From Balneolales bacterium (GTDB lineage Bacteria > Bacteroidota > Rhodothermia > Balneolales > Natronogracilivirgulaceae): a stretch of 34,145 nt of DNA. The notes below the pieces were generated by a model that saw nothing but the letters and a program-made list of their open reading frames with translations, did no database searches and had not been told where the DNA came from. The DNA lies in NCBI GenBank assembly GCA_007135115.1, contig SLJN01000011.1, positions 1 to 34,145 of the forward strand, in the 5' to 3' direction. The position numbers and the translations under genes are program-made. Below are positions 1-10,431 of this stretch, piece by piece; position 1 is the first letter of the stretch; the number at the start of each line of letters is the position of its first letter.

Positions 1-860
1 ATTTTGCCGCGGATTTTCGCGGATGAAACGCGGATTTTTTTTGGGATTTTCTGTTAGCTCACTGCTGTATTTAACTACTCGTACAAAAATAGCTTTTCCG
101 AGAAAGTAGAATACAATTTAGGCATTTTTTCGCGCGGCGAAGCCGCGCCATCTCTTCCCCAACAGCCAGTGTCATCCCGACCGAAGGTGAGCTGACTCTG
201 TGAATAATGGTTTCGATGTTAGCCGAACCGTAGCGGAGGGATCTGCCACCATTAAGCAGTTACATGTGCCAGTAGAACTGATTTTTAATTTCATATGGTA
301 GAAGTTTTTGGCAGGGGGAGTTGCTCGTTTTGACAGATATCTCCGTTACGGCTCGGCACACACCGAGTTTAAGCATAATTCAAGCCTCTCCTCCAGTTCA
401 TTGACAGATTGTTTTTGCCGCGGATCTGCACGGATTAAAAACGGATACTGATCATGGATAAAAAAACGTCCTGAAAGGACGCAACGTGAATAACCCGGGG
501 TTAAGCGAAGCGCAACCCCGGGATCCAAGACGCCCACAACCCAACATCCCGAGGCGATAATGTAGAACTTGTTATCATGGGTAGTCGAGGGATGCACGGG
601 AGTACGCCGGTCAACACAACCTCCGCGAGGACGCGAAGTGATAGTGGGCCGGTGCGGGGATCCGCCGGTAGTCGGACACAGCGCACACGGCCGGCTAAAA
701 GCCCCCGATGTGCGAATTGGGGGGGATAGCAGCTATCCGTAGGTTAAAACCTACGGAAATAGATGATTGGTCTGATTAATAGATATGAAAGGTCACGAAA
801 ATTGATGAACCCTCTATTAAAAAGTCCGAACCGGATTTTTAGATTAGTTCTTGGATGAAC
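1..860. repeat. Non-coding region rich in palindromes, probably several dispersed repeat elements
   Basis: Two copies of a CCGCGGAT..CGGAT-type motif (about 5-40 and 417-453). GCGCGGC-GAA-GCCGCGC hairpin (132-148). CCCGGGGTT/AACCCCGGG hairpin (494-502/514-522). CCGTAGGTT/AACCTACGG inverted repeat (737-756). No credible protein family in the ORFs. The claim that these are dispersed families is from memory of similar sequences in related genomes, not from a search. Confidence 0.5.
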
Positions 861-924
861 TCTAAAAACTAATTATCCACCCACATAACTTACTATAGCA
901 CATTTACCTCGTCAATGCCACCAA

Positions 925-1608
925 TCACTCCGTGAGGTTTACATAATAGTTTTCGAAGAGTTCTTCTTCGATGCCGAGTCGTTGTGCGCGGCCGGCGATG
1001 CGGCTCATTAGAGGGGTTAAAGCACTGAAGATGCCGGGGGCTCTGGTGTCGCTTAATACCATGAAGATAGCTGTATAATAGATACTTTCAGGGGCGCCGT
1101 CTTCATCCAATTTACCGTCCCGGCCTAATCCATAGAGGATGTAGAGTGCTTTTTCAAATCCGGAGGAGCCGGGTTCAATCAGTACTTGAAATGTGATGGC
1201 TTCATCATCCGAAGGGTTGAAAAACCGGTGTTGTTCACCCGGTTCTACGATGACGGAGTCGCCAACTTCCACTTCCATATCTTTGCCATCGTGGTGGACA
1301 CCAAGAGTGCCGGATTTAGGGTAAAATGTTTCCGAAAAACGGTCATGGAAGTGTACCGAGTTGCCTCTTCCCGGCTCAAGTTCAACTTCAAGCAGCGTAT
1401 ATTCTTCATCGGTTTCATGAGCCATCTCCAGAAATGTAGTACGCTGACCAACATAGGGATGCTCCTGCGTCCGCTGAATATTATCAGGTGGTTCCATATG
1501 GAAATAGGGGGATTTGTCCGGATCATACGGAGCACCCAGAAAAAGAAATAACCCGGTAAAAAAAGCCAGTATAAAAACTACAACCCCGATCAGTATTTTT
1601 TTCCACAA
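925..1608 (-). CDS. Cupin-domain protein with N-terminal membrane anchor
   Basis: Hydrophobic N-terminus (KILIGVVVFILAFFTGLFLFL) followed by cupin-like region (GRGNSVHFHDRFSETFYPKSGTLGVHHDGKDMEVEVGDSVIVEPGEQHRFFNPSDD). Confidence 0.8.
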   Translation of the reverse strand: MWKKILIGVVVFILAFFTGLFLFLGAPYDPDKSPYFHMEPPDNIQRTQEHPYVGQRTTFLEMAHETDEEYTLLEVELEPGRGNSVHFHDRFSETFYPKSGTLGVHHDGKDMEVEVGDSVIVEPGEQHRFFNPSDDEAITFQVLIEPGSSGFEKALYILYGLGRDGKLDEDGAPESIYYTAIFMVLSDTRAPGIFSALTPLMSRIAGRAQRLGIEEELFENYYVNLTE

Positions 1609-1701
1609 CCTGTATAAAAAATTTAATCAACCTAAATTAGTATTTGCAACTTGCGTGATGCAAGCAGAGCAATGTACGAAAAGAAAGTTTATAATGCTCG
1701 A

Positions 1702-3447
1702 TTAAGGCTCTTCAGCAATTTCGAGTTGGGTATTTTGCTTCATTTTCTTGCCGTCGGCACCTGCTACTACATTCAGGATGTGGTCTCCGATACGTTCAAG
1801 CCTGTTAATAAAATCGAGGAAGTAAACTCCGGCTTTAACCGAATAATTGCCGCTTTCAAGGCGATCAAAGTGCCGGGTCTTGAAATCGTCGCGAAGCTGG
1901 TCAATACGATTTTCAATATCGATGGTGTATTCCAGGTCGAGTTTGTGCGGACCTTCCTCAAGAACCACGCGCATATTCTGGATAGCTTCTAAAACCGTAT
2001 CCAGGAGTTGCTTGAGGTCATTGACTGCTTCTTCAGAAAGATAAATTTCGCGCGACTGCATTTGTTCGAACGACATTGACATCTGGTAATAAATATCGGT
2101 GATGCGCTCCAGTTCATTGATCATCACATGCATCGTGCGAACGCGTCTTTGCGCATTTTGCGAAAGGTTGCTGTTTTCGGAAATCCGGGTCAGGTAGTTC
2201 CCCACCTCCAGTTCAATCTCATCCGAAATCTCTTCGCGTTTCTGGATTTTCTTGAGAAACTTCTGCTGCTTCTTCTGTTTTTTGAAAAACAGGGCATTGA
2301 AACTGAAGTGCATTTTCTCAATCAGCTTAGCAAACTGTTCGATCTCTTTTCGCGCCTGCTCGATGGATAATTCAGGAGAAGACAACAAGCCGGAGCGGAT
2401 ATATTGTAGTCGGAATTCCTCGTCGGAAGCTTTTGTAACAGGTTGCACCCATTCCACAAACTTTATGATCCAGGGTACAAATGCAAAAAGCAGTACGACA
2501 TTTAGTACATTAAAGGAGGTGTGAAACAGCGATATTGCAAGGGTGGCCTGGGAGCGGGCAAGGTCTCCTTCTTCAAATACAGATGGTGCTTCCGGTGCGA
2601 AAATATGCATGAGACCGTCTATGCCGTGGAGAAAAGGGGTGATGATACTAAGCATCCATGCCACCCCGATTAAATTAAACATCAGGTGGAAACGTGCAGC
2701 GCGCTTGGCGTATACATTTCCGACAATGGCGGCAATATTGGCAGTGATCGTGGTACCGATATTTTCCCCGAGAATCATGGCGGCAGCTATGGGAAAGTCA
2801 ATCCAGCCTTCGAAAAGCATCACCAGGGTAATGGTGGTAGCCGCACTTGAGGATTGTGTAATCAGGGTCAATAGCGTACCGACCATCAGGAAAATAAGTA
2901 CCGTTGCAAAACCGAGATCGGTAAACTGGTCCAGAAAAGCCAGTATTTCAGGGTTTTCATCAATATTGGGGACGGAATCCTGTATGAATCGAAGGCCGAT
3001 AAATAGAATACTAAAACCAATGGCCGCCTCACCGTAGTGATTCAATTTGGGATTATCCAAAAAAAGGAAGGGCACGGCAAACCCAATCAGAATAATGGCG
3101 ATCGTAGAGATGTTAAACTGAAACCCGAATACCGCAACCATCCAGGCGGTTACGGTTGTGCCGATATTTGCCCCCATGATGACGCCGGTGGACTCAATGA
3201 AGGTCAGCAGGCCGGCATTGACAAAGCTTACTACCATTACCGTTGTTGTGGTAGAAGACTGCGTAACCGTTGTGGAGAGGAAACCGGTTCCAACGCCAGC
3301 AAGACGGTTGGTGGTCATTCCTTTTAAAATCGCTCTGAGCTTATCTCCCGCTATTTTCTGAAGCCCGTCACTGAATAGTTTCATCCCGTAAATAAAAAGG
3401 CCGAGAGAACCAATCAGCGCAAGGAAATCAATAAGAGTATAATTCAT
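1702..3447 (-). CDS. Na/Pi cotransporter family protein with C-terminal PhoU-like region
   Basis: GLFIYGMKLFSDGLQKIAGDKLR, TVTQSSTTTTVMVVSFVNAGLL, GANIGTTVTAW and the repeated QSSSAATTITLVM..GENIGTT are hallmarks of NptA/PNaS transporters. Helical C-terminus. Confidence 0.92.
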   Translation of the reverse strand: MNYTLIDFLALIGSLGLFIYGMKLFSDGLQKIAGDKLRAILKGMTTNRLAGVGTGFLSTTVTQSSTTTTVMVVSFVNAGLLTFIESTGVIMGANIGTTVTAWMVAVFGFQFNISTIAIILIGFAVPFLFLDNPKLNHYGEAAIGFSILFIGLRFIQDSVPNIDENPEILAFLDQFTDLGFATVLIFLMVGTLLTLITQSSSAATTITLVMLFEGWIDFPIAAAMILGENIGTTITANIAAIVGNVYAKRAARFHLMFNLIGVAWMLSIITPFLHGIDGLMHIFAPEAPSVFEEGDLARSQATLAISLFHTSFNVLNVVLLFAFVPWIIKFVEWVQPVTKASDEEFRLQYIRSGLLSSPELSIEQARKEIEQFAKLIEKMHFSFNALFFKKQKKQQKFLKKIQKREEISDEIELEVGNYLTRISENSNLSQNAQRRVRTMHVMINELERITDIYYQMSMSFEQMQSREIYLSEEAVNDLKQLLDTVLEAIQNMRVVLEEGPHKLDLEYTIDIENRIDQLRDDFKTRHFDRLESGNYSVKAGVYFLDFINRLERIGDHILNVVAGADGKKMKQNTQLEIAEEP

Positions 3448-3800
3448 GTATCAGACTGAGGTAGTAATTTTAGGAACGACCCATAAGAATACTTTGCCAA
3501 GGTTTTGGTTTTGCAAAGCACTCTAAAACCTGAGCGTTGCAATATTAAGAAAAAACAGGTTCTCTGTGAAATGTAGCTACTTCTTGTAATATTAAGGGAG
3601 TTTTTGGTGTGTAAAACACAGAGAGGCAACAAGTAAAGAAAAATGAAAAAGTATTTTGGGAGATGAGCTTATTTTGAGATGATGAAATCAGGGGAGGGTG
3701 TAAGGTTAGCAAAATCAACCATGTAGAATAGTAGGGGAAAGTCGCCGCTTTTCAACGATGACATGAATTCTTAATAGTTTGTTAACATAGAATCATGCGA

Positions 3801-6800
3801 TCAGTAATCGAAGCGCCACATCAGATCGACACCGCTGCGGTAGTCGTCGCTTGCCGTGAGGATGAGTTCGAGATTGGAGCGGATCAGGTATTCAATGATA
3901 ACCTGCCGGCCGGCCCGGGTTCCGCCGAGCTCCTGAAGGTAGGCTACAAACAGTCGATCCGTTAAAAACGTACCCGCTTTGATACTGGTACCACCGCCGG
4001 TGCTCCGCCGGGAGTTGTCGATTTCAATGACATCGATTCCCAGACGAGCGGCGGCAAGAGCTTCCACCCGATCAAGCAGGATATCCAGAGCGATATCGGA
4101 GGCGATATTGGCCTCACCGCGACCGGAAACCGTTCGTTCCCAGCCCGCAAGAGATTCAAAGGGTCGGCCAAAGAGGGTATAGCTGATGATATCCTGAAAC
4201 TCCATTTCAGGTTCGCTCTCATACGTAAAGTCCGGTTCTTCGACCGTGCCGGAGATCACGTACCAAATGCGAATATCTTCGGCTTGTTGCCGCGGGCGGT
4301 AGAGCGCCCGGATGTCCAGCTCAGGATTCATAGCATCGCCGCTGAACAGTATGGCTCCGCTGTCAATGTCAAAGCGTTTGTTGAGGATGGTGGTAACGTG
4401 ACCGGAGGGGATATTCAAATCGCCGAAGACTTCGAGGTCTTCCATGTGTGATTTTACGATTTCAAGATCTCCGCGTAGCGCCAGATTCATCTCAGGATCC
4501 CTGCGGTTACGGAGAAATACGTTGCGATCCATGGAAATCGACATCTCAATGGCCAGGTTATTAAAGAAGTCGATTTGTTCAGCAGCTTCGAGTATCTCCT
4601 GATCGTCATCAAGCTCAACATCCTCTACGGTACGTTCTCCGAAGTTATCCAGATAAAGCGTCCCGCGGTCCACTCTGAAATCACCGGTAATCGAAGGTTG
4701 CTCCAAGTCTCCGGTGATACGGGTATTCAAACTGACAAAAGCTTCGATATCTCTGGTGTTGAAGGCTCTGAAATTGCGTCCGTTTATTCTGAGATTAAAA
4801 TCATCCGGGGTAAAACCATCCAATCCAATGGTACCCGAGCCGGATACCAGGCCATTGCTTCGGGCCTGGAAAGACTCCAGCGTTAGCTTTTCGGGATCCA
4901 GCCCTAAAAACAGCTGAATATTGGATAGCCGGACGTTGTTTTCAACCAGAAAAGCCGATCCGCCGGTATAGTTGATGTTTCCGTCGAGATCAGGGTCGGC
5001 GATGGTACCGGTGATATCGATATCGGCATTGAGGCGACCCTCAAGATCTCTAATGAGGTTGGCAGGCAGAAAATCATTAAATGCCGCCATACGGAAATCC
5101 GTAGTGGTCAGGCTGAATGACAGCTCATCGTCTTCATCGGGTACATCTACCGCAAACCTTTGGAAATCGGCATAGAACGGTAAACTTCCTTCGAGATCAG
5201 CCACGCGCTGGCCAAGGGATTCAACATTAGACCGGATGCTGATTTCTTCAGCGGCATGTTCGTAGTCCCATGCAAATCTCAGTGAATCTACAGCGATGTC
5301 GGATAGGGTGGCATCATACAAAATCATATCGCCAAAGAATTTAGGCGAGCCGGCCGTACCGGAGAGGTCGGTGTCCATCGCTAAGGTACCTTGCTGCTGA
5401 CCGATGCCGGCTTTTTCCATGAAATCATGAAATCGGGAAATATCGACCGGGTCAATCGTGAGGTAGCCCTCTACGTGTTCTTCGAAAAACGATTCATCGA
5501 GCTCTTGAGGGGCAATGGGTTCGAAGGGAAGGTCAAACCGGGAGTCAGCAAGTCGCTCGCCTTCATCTTCTACGAAGAATTCCGTGTTGAGTCTTTGATC
5601 TTCAATATCCAGTTGTAAACTCATCAAATCCAGCGTAAGCTGATTGTAGTAGAAGTCAGTCAATCGGATATCGGAATGTACTTCGATGTCCTCACCGTCC
5701 AGGCGGAAGTCGGTTTCACCACTGAGCAGACCTTTAAAAATCGGTTCATCAATGAATGCACTTTGGATGACCCCGAGGTCAGCCCGCTGGCCGTCTAAAT
5801 ACCCGGTCATAACCCCGGTGGTATCCTGATTGAAGGCCATGGATAAAGTAGATTCGTCGTCCGAAGCCAATGTAAGGGTATCCAAAGTGATGCCTTGGTC
5901 ATCGAAGGTAAAATCAAACGGATCTTTGAGCCGATACTCAATAGAGGGATCAAAAATCGAAAGGAGAGAGGTTGTCAGTTTTAAATCACCGTCTGCAAAA
6001 TCATAAGCGGCTTCCTGGGCGAGTCCGCTTTCATCACTAATATTAAATTCAAAACGATAATCTCCGGCTACCAGCCCTTCATCGATGCTGCCTGCTGTAG
6101 ATATATTCAAGTCCTGAACGCCGAATGAGCCCAGGCGTGGTGATAAAAACTCAATATCGGCATCGTAATCCGGTCTACGGGTCAGACCCGAATGTGCTCT
6201 GCCGTTGACTTCATCCACAAACAGCGTATCATAGACCACATTGCTAAGATTTAACTCGCCGTCAAACGACAACTCCTGATTATCATCCTGTTCTATCATA
6301 CCGGCCATGGTTCCGGTCGCCGATAAGGTATCCGCACCGGCGATTTCGGCAAACGGCTGAAGGTCTTTGACTTCCAGATCGAAATTTAACCGATTGGCCA
6401 GATCGGTGTAATCCAGTAGATTGTATCGTGCGGTAACACTCGCATCAGCGATGCTGCTGGAGAAGTAGGATTCATCAACCGTTAAAATGGTGTCGGCTAT
6501 GGTAAAAGAGGATGAAAGTGCCTCAAGTGCACGGCCGTCGAGTTCGGAGCGGCTCATATCAAGTTTACCGGTCAAATCAAGATCTTCAATGGAGATCCCG
6601 CTGCCTTCGGCCTCAAAATTAAAATTCAGGTCACTGGGCAATTCTTCGAGCATCGAAATCTGAGAAAGATCGAGGTTGGTTACCTCCGATTGCAGTGCAT
6701 AGGTGATCGGATCATCCTGCCAACCTGACTCAAAATGGGTGGTCAGCATCCCTCTGGCCAAACGCATTTCGGCATCGGCCTCTACATAATCCTGATCCAG

Positions 6801-8288
6801 AAAGCCGTTGATTAACAGGTCGTCGATGCGTTCATCCATCAATTCGATGCGGTCAAAATCGATGAGATAGGCAATGGGCTGATCAGATAGCATGAAGTCC
6901 TGACCATCTGCGTCTAACGTGCCGTTAACTCGCCCTTCGAGTGTTTCATCTGCTGCCCATAGTGCCGGGTTTATCGAGCGAAGGTCAAGATGAGCCTCCC
7001 AGAAGCGATCTTCAAAAAGGTCGGTAATGGAGAGATTCAGGGCAATTTCTTCATCTTCCAGTGATAACAACTGCTGAATATCGGCTTGCTCTCCTTCCCA
7101 GTTGATATCAGCCGAATAGGCATCCAGCCGGTAAGGGTTGTAGATGATGTCGTTGATGACCAGTGAACCGCTAAGACTGCCGTTTTGCCAATCATCTATC
7201 GGAACGGCCCCGTATAGGTCCAGATCAAAGCTGTTAAGCGTCGGCAGATCTTCATCAATTAAAACTGTCGGATCGACCCGCCCGGTTGCCAGACGCAGCG
7301 ATGTTAACTGAAGCGGTGAGCCGGTTTGAAACCCCGCATCGATGGTTACGTCTTCCAGGCCATCGGCCGAGAGCTCGATTCCGGCAGTAAAATCCGACAA
7401 GCTACCCGAAGATCTCAGGTTTACGGTAATATCCTGCACGAGCGGCAATTCATCAACATAAGGGCTGATATCCTGATAGCCGAGCGGATTGAGAAAGGCT
7501 TCCACCGAAAAGGTTTCGTCTTCAGCGTCGAATTCTCCCGAAGATTCCAGAAAGGTGTGCGCTCCGGCAAGCGAAAGCGACTGGAGGGTGATGCGATCGT
7601 CTTCCATCCGGGCTGAAGTGGCAAATTCAAGCGGTCCGTCGAGACGTCCTTCGGTGAGGACAAAATCCAGATTTTCCAACCTTGCTTCCTGATAACCATC
7701 GACAAAACGCACGCCGGCGTGGAGGTCCAGGGATTCAATCAACGCATATTCGTCGGGCAATTCGGGTGAGGTTACCGATATTTCGTGATTGTGCAGCGCT
7801 ATATCGCGGACTTCAAAATCGGGCAAGTCCAGGGGTTCTTCGTCCGGGTCCGGTTCGGCATCCGGGAGGATATTGAGGAGGTTCCATCCGGTTTCATCCT
7901 CCACAACATCCGCTTTTAGTTGATGAATATCCAGGCGATCAAGGGTGTGCGGACTTCGGATCAGTTCCATCAAACCGTAACGAACGCCGATGCTATCAAT
8001 CGAAGCCAGTTCTGAGCCGGTTATATCCGCTACGGAAACCCCCGAAATATCGATGTGAGAAAATAAATCCCCCCGCATCTGATCAATACGCAGCTCTCCT
8101 TTAAGAGTATCATTGGCCGTTCGTTCTACATACTGTTTTATCTGAGAAAAAAACCAATCTGCCTGAACGGTGTACCGAATGAATGCAGCCAACAGCACCA
8201 GAATAACGAGGGTAATCCACGGCCATTTACGCCATTTTCGGCGCTTCGGCTTCTCGGATTCGTTATGTTGAGGGGTGTTTTCTGCCAT
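3801..8288 (-). CDS. tamB: Translocation/assembly module TamB-like protein (DUF490)
   Basis: 1495 aa, N-terminal TM, long repetitive beta-rich AsmA/TamB-type sequence, C-terminal segment of TamB character. Adjacent to the BamA/TamA-family gene. Confidence 0.85.
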   Translation of the reverse strand: MAENTPQHNESEKPKRRKWRKWPWITLVILVLLAAFIRYTVQADWFFSQIKQYVERTANDTLKGELRIDQMRGDLFSHIDISGVSVADITGSELASIDSIGVRYGLMELIRSPHTLDRLDIHQLKADVVEDETGWNLLNILPDAEPDPDEEPLDLPDFEVRDIALHNHEISVTSPELPDEYALIESLDLHAGVRFVDGYQEARLENLDFVLTEGRLDGPLEFATSARMEDDRITLQSLSLAGAHTFLESSGEFDAEDETFSVEAFLNPLGYQDISPYVDELPLVQDITVNLRSSGSLSDFTAGIELSADGLEDVTIDAGFQTGSPLQLTSLRLATGRVDPTVLIDEDLPTLNSFDLDLYGAVPIDDWQNGSLSGSLVINDIIYNPYRLDAYSADINWEGEQADIQQLLSLEDEEIALNLSITDLFEDRFWEAHLDLRSINPALWAADETLEGRVNGTLDADGQDFMLSDQPIAYLIDFDRIELMDERIDDLLINGFLDQDYVEADAEMRLARGMLTTHFESGWQDDPITYALQSEVTNLDLSQISMLEELPSDLNFNFEAEGSGISIEDLDLTGKLDMSRSELDGRALEALSSSFTIADTILTVDESYFSSSIADASVTARYNLLDYTDLANRLNFDLEVKDLQPFAEIAGADTLSATGTMAGMIEQDDNQELSFDGELNLSNVVYDTLFVDEVNGRAHSGLTRRPDYDADIEFLSPRLGSFGVQDLNISTAGSIDEGLVAGDYRFEFNISDESGLAQEAAYDFADGDLKLTTSLLSIFDPSIEYRLKDPFDFTFDDQGITLDTLTLASDDESTLSMAFNQDTTGVMTGYLDGQRADLGVIQSAFIDEPIFKGLLSGETDFRLDGEDIEVHSDIRLTDFYYNQLTLDLMSLQLDIEDQRLNTEFFVEDEGERLADSRFDLPFEPIAPQELDESFFEEHVEGYLTIDPVDISRFHDFMEKAGIGQQQGTLAMDTDLSGTAGSPKFFGDMILYDATLSDIAVDSLRFAWDYEHAAEEISIRSNVESLGQRVADLEGSLPFYADFQRFAVDVPDEDDELSFSLTTTDFRMAAFNDFLPANLIRDLEGRLNADIDITGTIADPDLDGNINYTGGSAFLVENNVRLSNIQLFLGLDPEKLTLESFQARSNGLVSGSGTIGLDGFTPDDFNLRINGRNFRAFNTRDIEAFVSLNTRITGDLEQPSITGDFRVDRGTLYLDNFGERTVEDVELDDDQEILEAAEQIDFFNNLAIEMSISMDRNVFLRNRRDPEMNLALRGDLEIVKSHMEDLEVFGDLNIPSGHVTTILNKRFDIDSGAILFSGDAMNPELDIRALYRPRQQAEDIRIWYVISGTVEEPDFTYESEPEMEFQDIISYTLFGRPFESLAGWERTVSGRGEANIASDIALDILLDRVEALAAARLGIDVIEIDNSRRSTGGGTSIKAGTFLTDRLFVAYLQELGGTRAGRQVIIEYLIRSNLELILTASDDYRSGVDLMWRFDY

Positions 8289-10240
8289 CAGAAGGATTGT
8301 CCAATGCTAAAGTGAATGCCCCAGCGGTTTATCGGCGACCCATAATCGGTACCCTCATGGATATTGAGGTCTTCATCGGATGGATTGATTTTATAACCCA
8401 GGTCAATGCGGACCGGTCCGATAGGTGAACTGTAGCGAAATCCGCCGCCGACTCCGAATTTTAAATCACCGGGATCGAAATCGGACGGTTCATCCCAAAT
8501 CTGGCCGCCATCCAGGAAAAAGGCCATACCTAAATTGTTGAGCAGAAAATCCATTTGCTGGCGAAATTCGATGTTAAAGGTGGACATCGCATTCCCGCCC
8601 ACAGGCAGATAGGCCTGAAATTCGCCATCATCAAAAACCGGTCGTTTGGAGCCGAGCATTCGACGCTGCCATCCGCGTACGGAGTTGGTGCCACCGGCAT
8701 ATAGCCGGATATTTTCGGGAAGAGGACGATCTTCATCGGAGTAGATCATACCGCCATCGAGACGCATAGCGATTTGGGAATCGGTAGGCAGGTCAACATA
8801 GCGTCGTACATCCAGCAAAAAACGCTGATAGGAAAGGGAACCGGAACTCAGGATTCCAGAAAATTCCGCAAAAGGTCGCACAATCCAGCCTTCGCCCCAG
8901 TCCGGCATAGTTTTCCCGTAGTAAGAGGATAACTGAAGCGCGGAGATGTTATACAGATTCGGCGGGCGGTCGACGATATCAGGGTAGTCAATGAGGTCTT
9001 CCCGGTTACGAGTAAACTCATAAGAAACGGTTGATGTAAAATCCTCGCTGTGCTGGTAGATAAAACTGTTGGTAATACCACCCCGCAGAAGCAAGTAGTT
9101 CGTCTCATCGAGGCGTTGGCCAAATGGGTTGATTGTTACACGGCTGCTGGAGTTAAAGACGTAGGGGAACAGATATTCAAGGTCGAATGACTGTTCGATG
9201 AAAGATCCGCGAACCCGGCTTTGAAAGCGATGACCGGTCCCCCAGGGATTGCGGTGTTCCCATCTGACGGATGCTCGCAAAATTTCTTCCCAGCCCGCGC
9301 CGATTTGGGTCTGGATACTTCTTCGTGGATATTCGCGAACACGAACACGGACAGAAACCGTTGAATCGCGAGCCTGTTCCGGAAGGCCGATCGTGGCAAA
9401 GCGAAACAGATGATGACTGTACACATTGCGCTGGCTATCGCGAATCTTATTCTGTTGATAGATGTCGCCTTCTTTAAGGTTAGATTGCCGGCGAACTTTA
9501 CGTTCATCAATGGATTCGTTGCCCTCGACGAAGATTTCTCCGATTCGGGCAAGTGGTCCCGGATCGATATGGATATGGACATCGGCAGAGTTTTCGGTTT
9601 CGTCAACTTCCGGCATAACATTAACTCTGGCAAAGGGGTATCCGATATCATTGAGTGCATCCAATATACGGGCCTCTACATCGCTGTGTAGCAACAATTG
9701 GTAGCGCTCGCCGGGTTGAAGTTCGTGGCGGTCCAACGCTCTGCGAAACACCGAGTGCTCTTTTAGTTCAGCTTCCTGAGAGTTGCCTTCTTCAAAACCA
9801 TAGGTTACTTCGTTAATGGTTGTTTCCGGACCTTCTTCGATTTCAAATAAGACATTACGCCGCCAGTCTCGGCGACCTTCATCAACCTGGTAGCTTACGT
9901 TAGTGTGATAAAAGCCACGGCGCCGATAAAAACGCTCAATTCTAATTACATCCCTGCGCACTTCATTCTCGCTGAAATCATAGCCTGAGCGGTTCCAAAA
10001 TCGCAACTTTCGCATCATGGAGGGCGCTTCGGTGGCAATTTGGTTTCTTATCACCATGGAGCGAAAGGTATTGTTGCCTTTGATATCTACATTCCACACC
10101 ATCGGGTTTTCGGCAGTTCGAGGCTGAGCCGGAGCATTAGTGGTGGTGGATGCATCGGCATTACCGGCCGGATAAGCTGTCAATGGCGCAAATAAAACCA
10201 GACTTGATAGAATTGTAATGATGTTAAGTAACCGAGGCAC
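8288..10240 (-). CDS. BamA/TamA-family outer membrane protein (POTRA plus surface-antigen beta-barrel)
   Basis: Signal peptide, POTRA-like repeats, RLYAGGTNSVRGWQRRMLG and GPVRIDLGYKIN..HFSIGQSF C-terminal barrel signature. Confidence 0.88.
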   Translation of the reverse strand: MPRLLNIITILSSLVLFAPLTAYPAGNADASTTTNAPAQPRTAENPMVWNVDIKGNNTFRSMVIRNQIATEAPSMMRKLRFWNRSGYDFSENEVRRDVIRIERFYRRRGFYHTNVSYQVDEGRRDWRRNVLFEIEEGPETTINEVTYGFEEGNSQEAELKEHSVFRRALDRHELQPGERYQLLLHSDVEARILDALNDIGYPFARVNVMPEVDETENSADVHIHIDPGPLARIGEIFVEGNESIDERKVRRQSNLKEGDIYQQNKIRDSQRNVYSHHLFRFATIGLPEQARDSTVSVRVRVREYPRRSIQTQIGAGWEEILRASVRWEHRNPWGTGHRFQSRVRGSFIEQSFDLEYLFPYVFNSSSRVTINPFGQRLDETNYLLLRGGITNSFIYQHSEDFTSTVSYEFTRNREDLIDYPDIVDRPPNLYNISALQLSSYYGKTMPDWGEGWIVRPFAEFSGILSSGSLSYQRFLLDVRRYVDLPTDSQIAMRLDGGMIYSDEDRPLPENIRLYAGGTNSVRGWQRRMLGSKRPVFDDGEFQAYLPVGGNAMSTFNIEFRQQMDFLLNNLGMAFFLDGGQIWDEPSDFDPGDLKFGVGGGFRYSSPIGPVRIDLGYKINPSDEDLNIHEGTDYGSPINRWGIHFSIGQSF

Positions 10241-10431
10241 TTTGATAACTTAAGTAGCGTAAATTATTGAATATTCAGACAGTAAAAGATCAGCACAGAG
10301 GAATATAGTGATGATTCGGGGAGCAACCCTAACGCATTTTTGGAATATAAAGTTTGATCTGAATTTTTAAAGACCTGGAAGCTATGTTGTAAGTCTTTTA
10401 AAGTTTTGACGTAAGTGTTTAAAACTCTCGA

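Noticed and set aside
309-326. TGGCAGGGGGAGTTGC as a sigma54 promoter
   Set aside because: Spacing between the -24 and -12 elements is off by one and it lies in a probable repeat with no downstream plus-strand gene.
346-686. 83-aa and 61-aa minus-strand ORFs
   Set aside because: They overlay palindromic non-coding repeat sequence and have no family features.
2128-3361. Plus-strand ORFs opposite the Na/Pi transporter, and similar antisense ORFs opposite tamB, bamA-like and che genes
   Set aside because: Shadow ORFs on the opposite strand of well-supported coding genes.
3561-3624. TCTCTGTG/CACAGAGA inverted repeat and two TGYAATATTAAG copies upstream of the transporter
   Set aside because: Short arms with a long loop in AT-rich intergenic DNA; no function can be supported.
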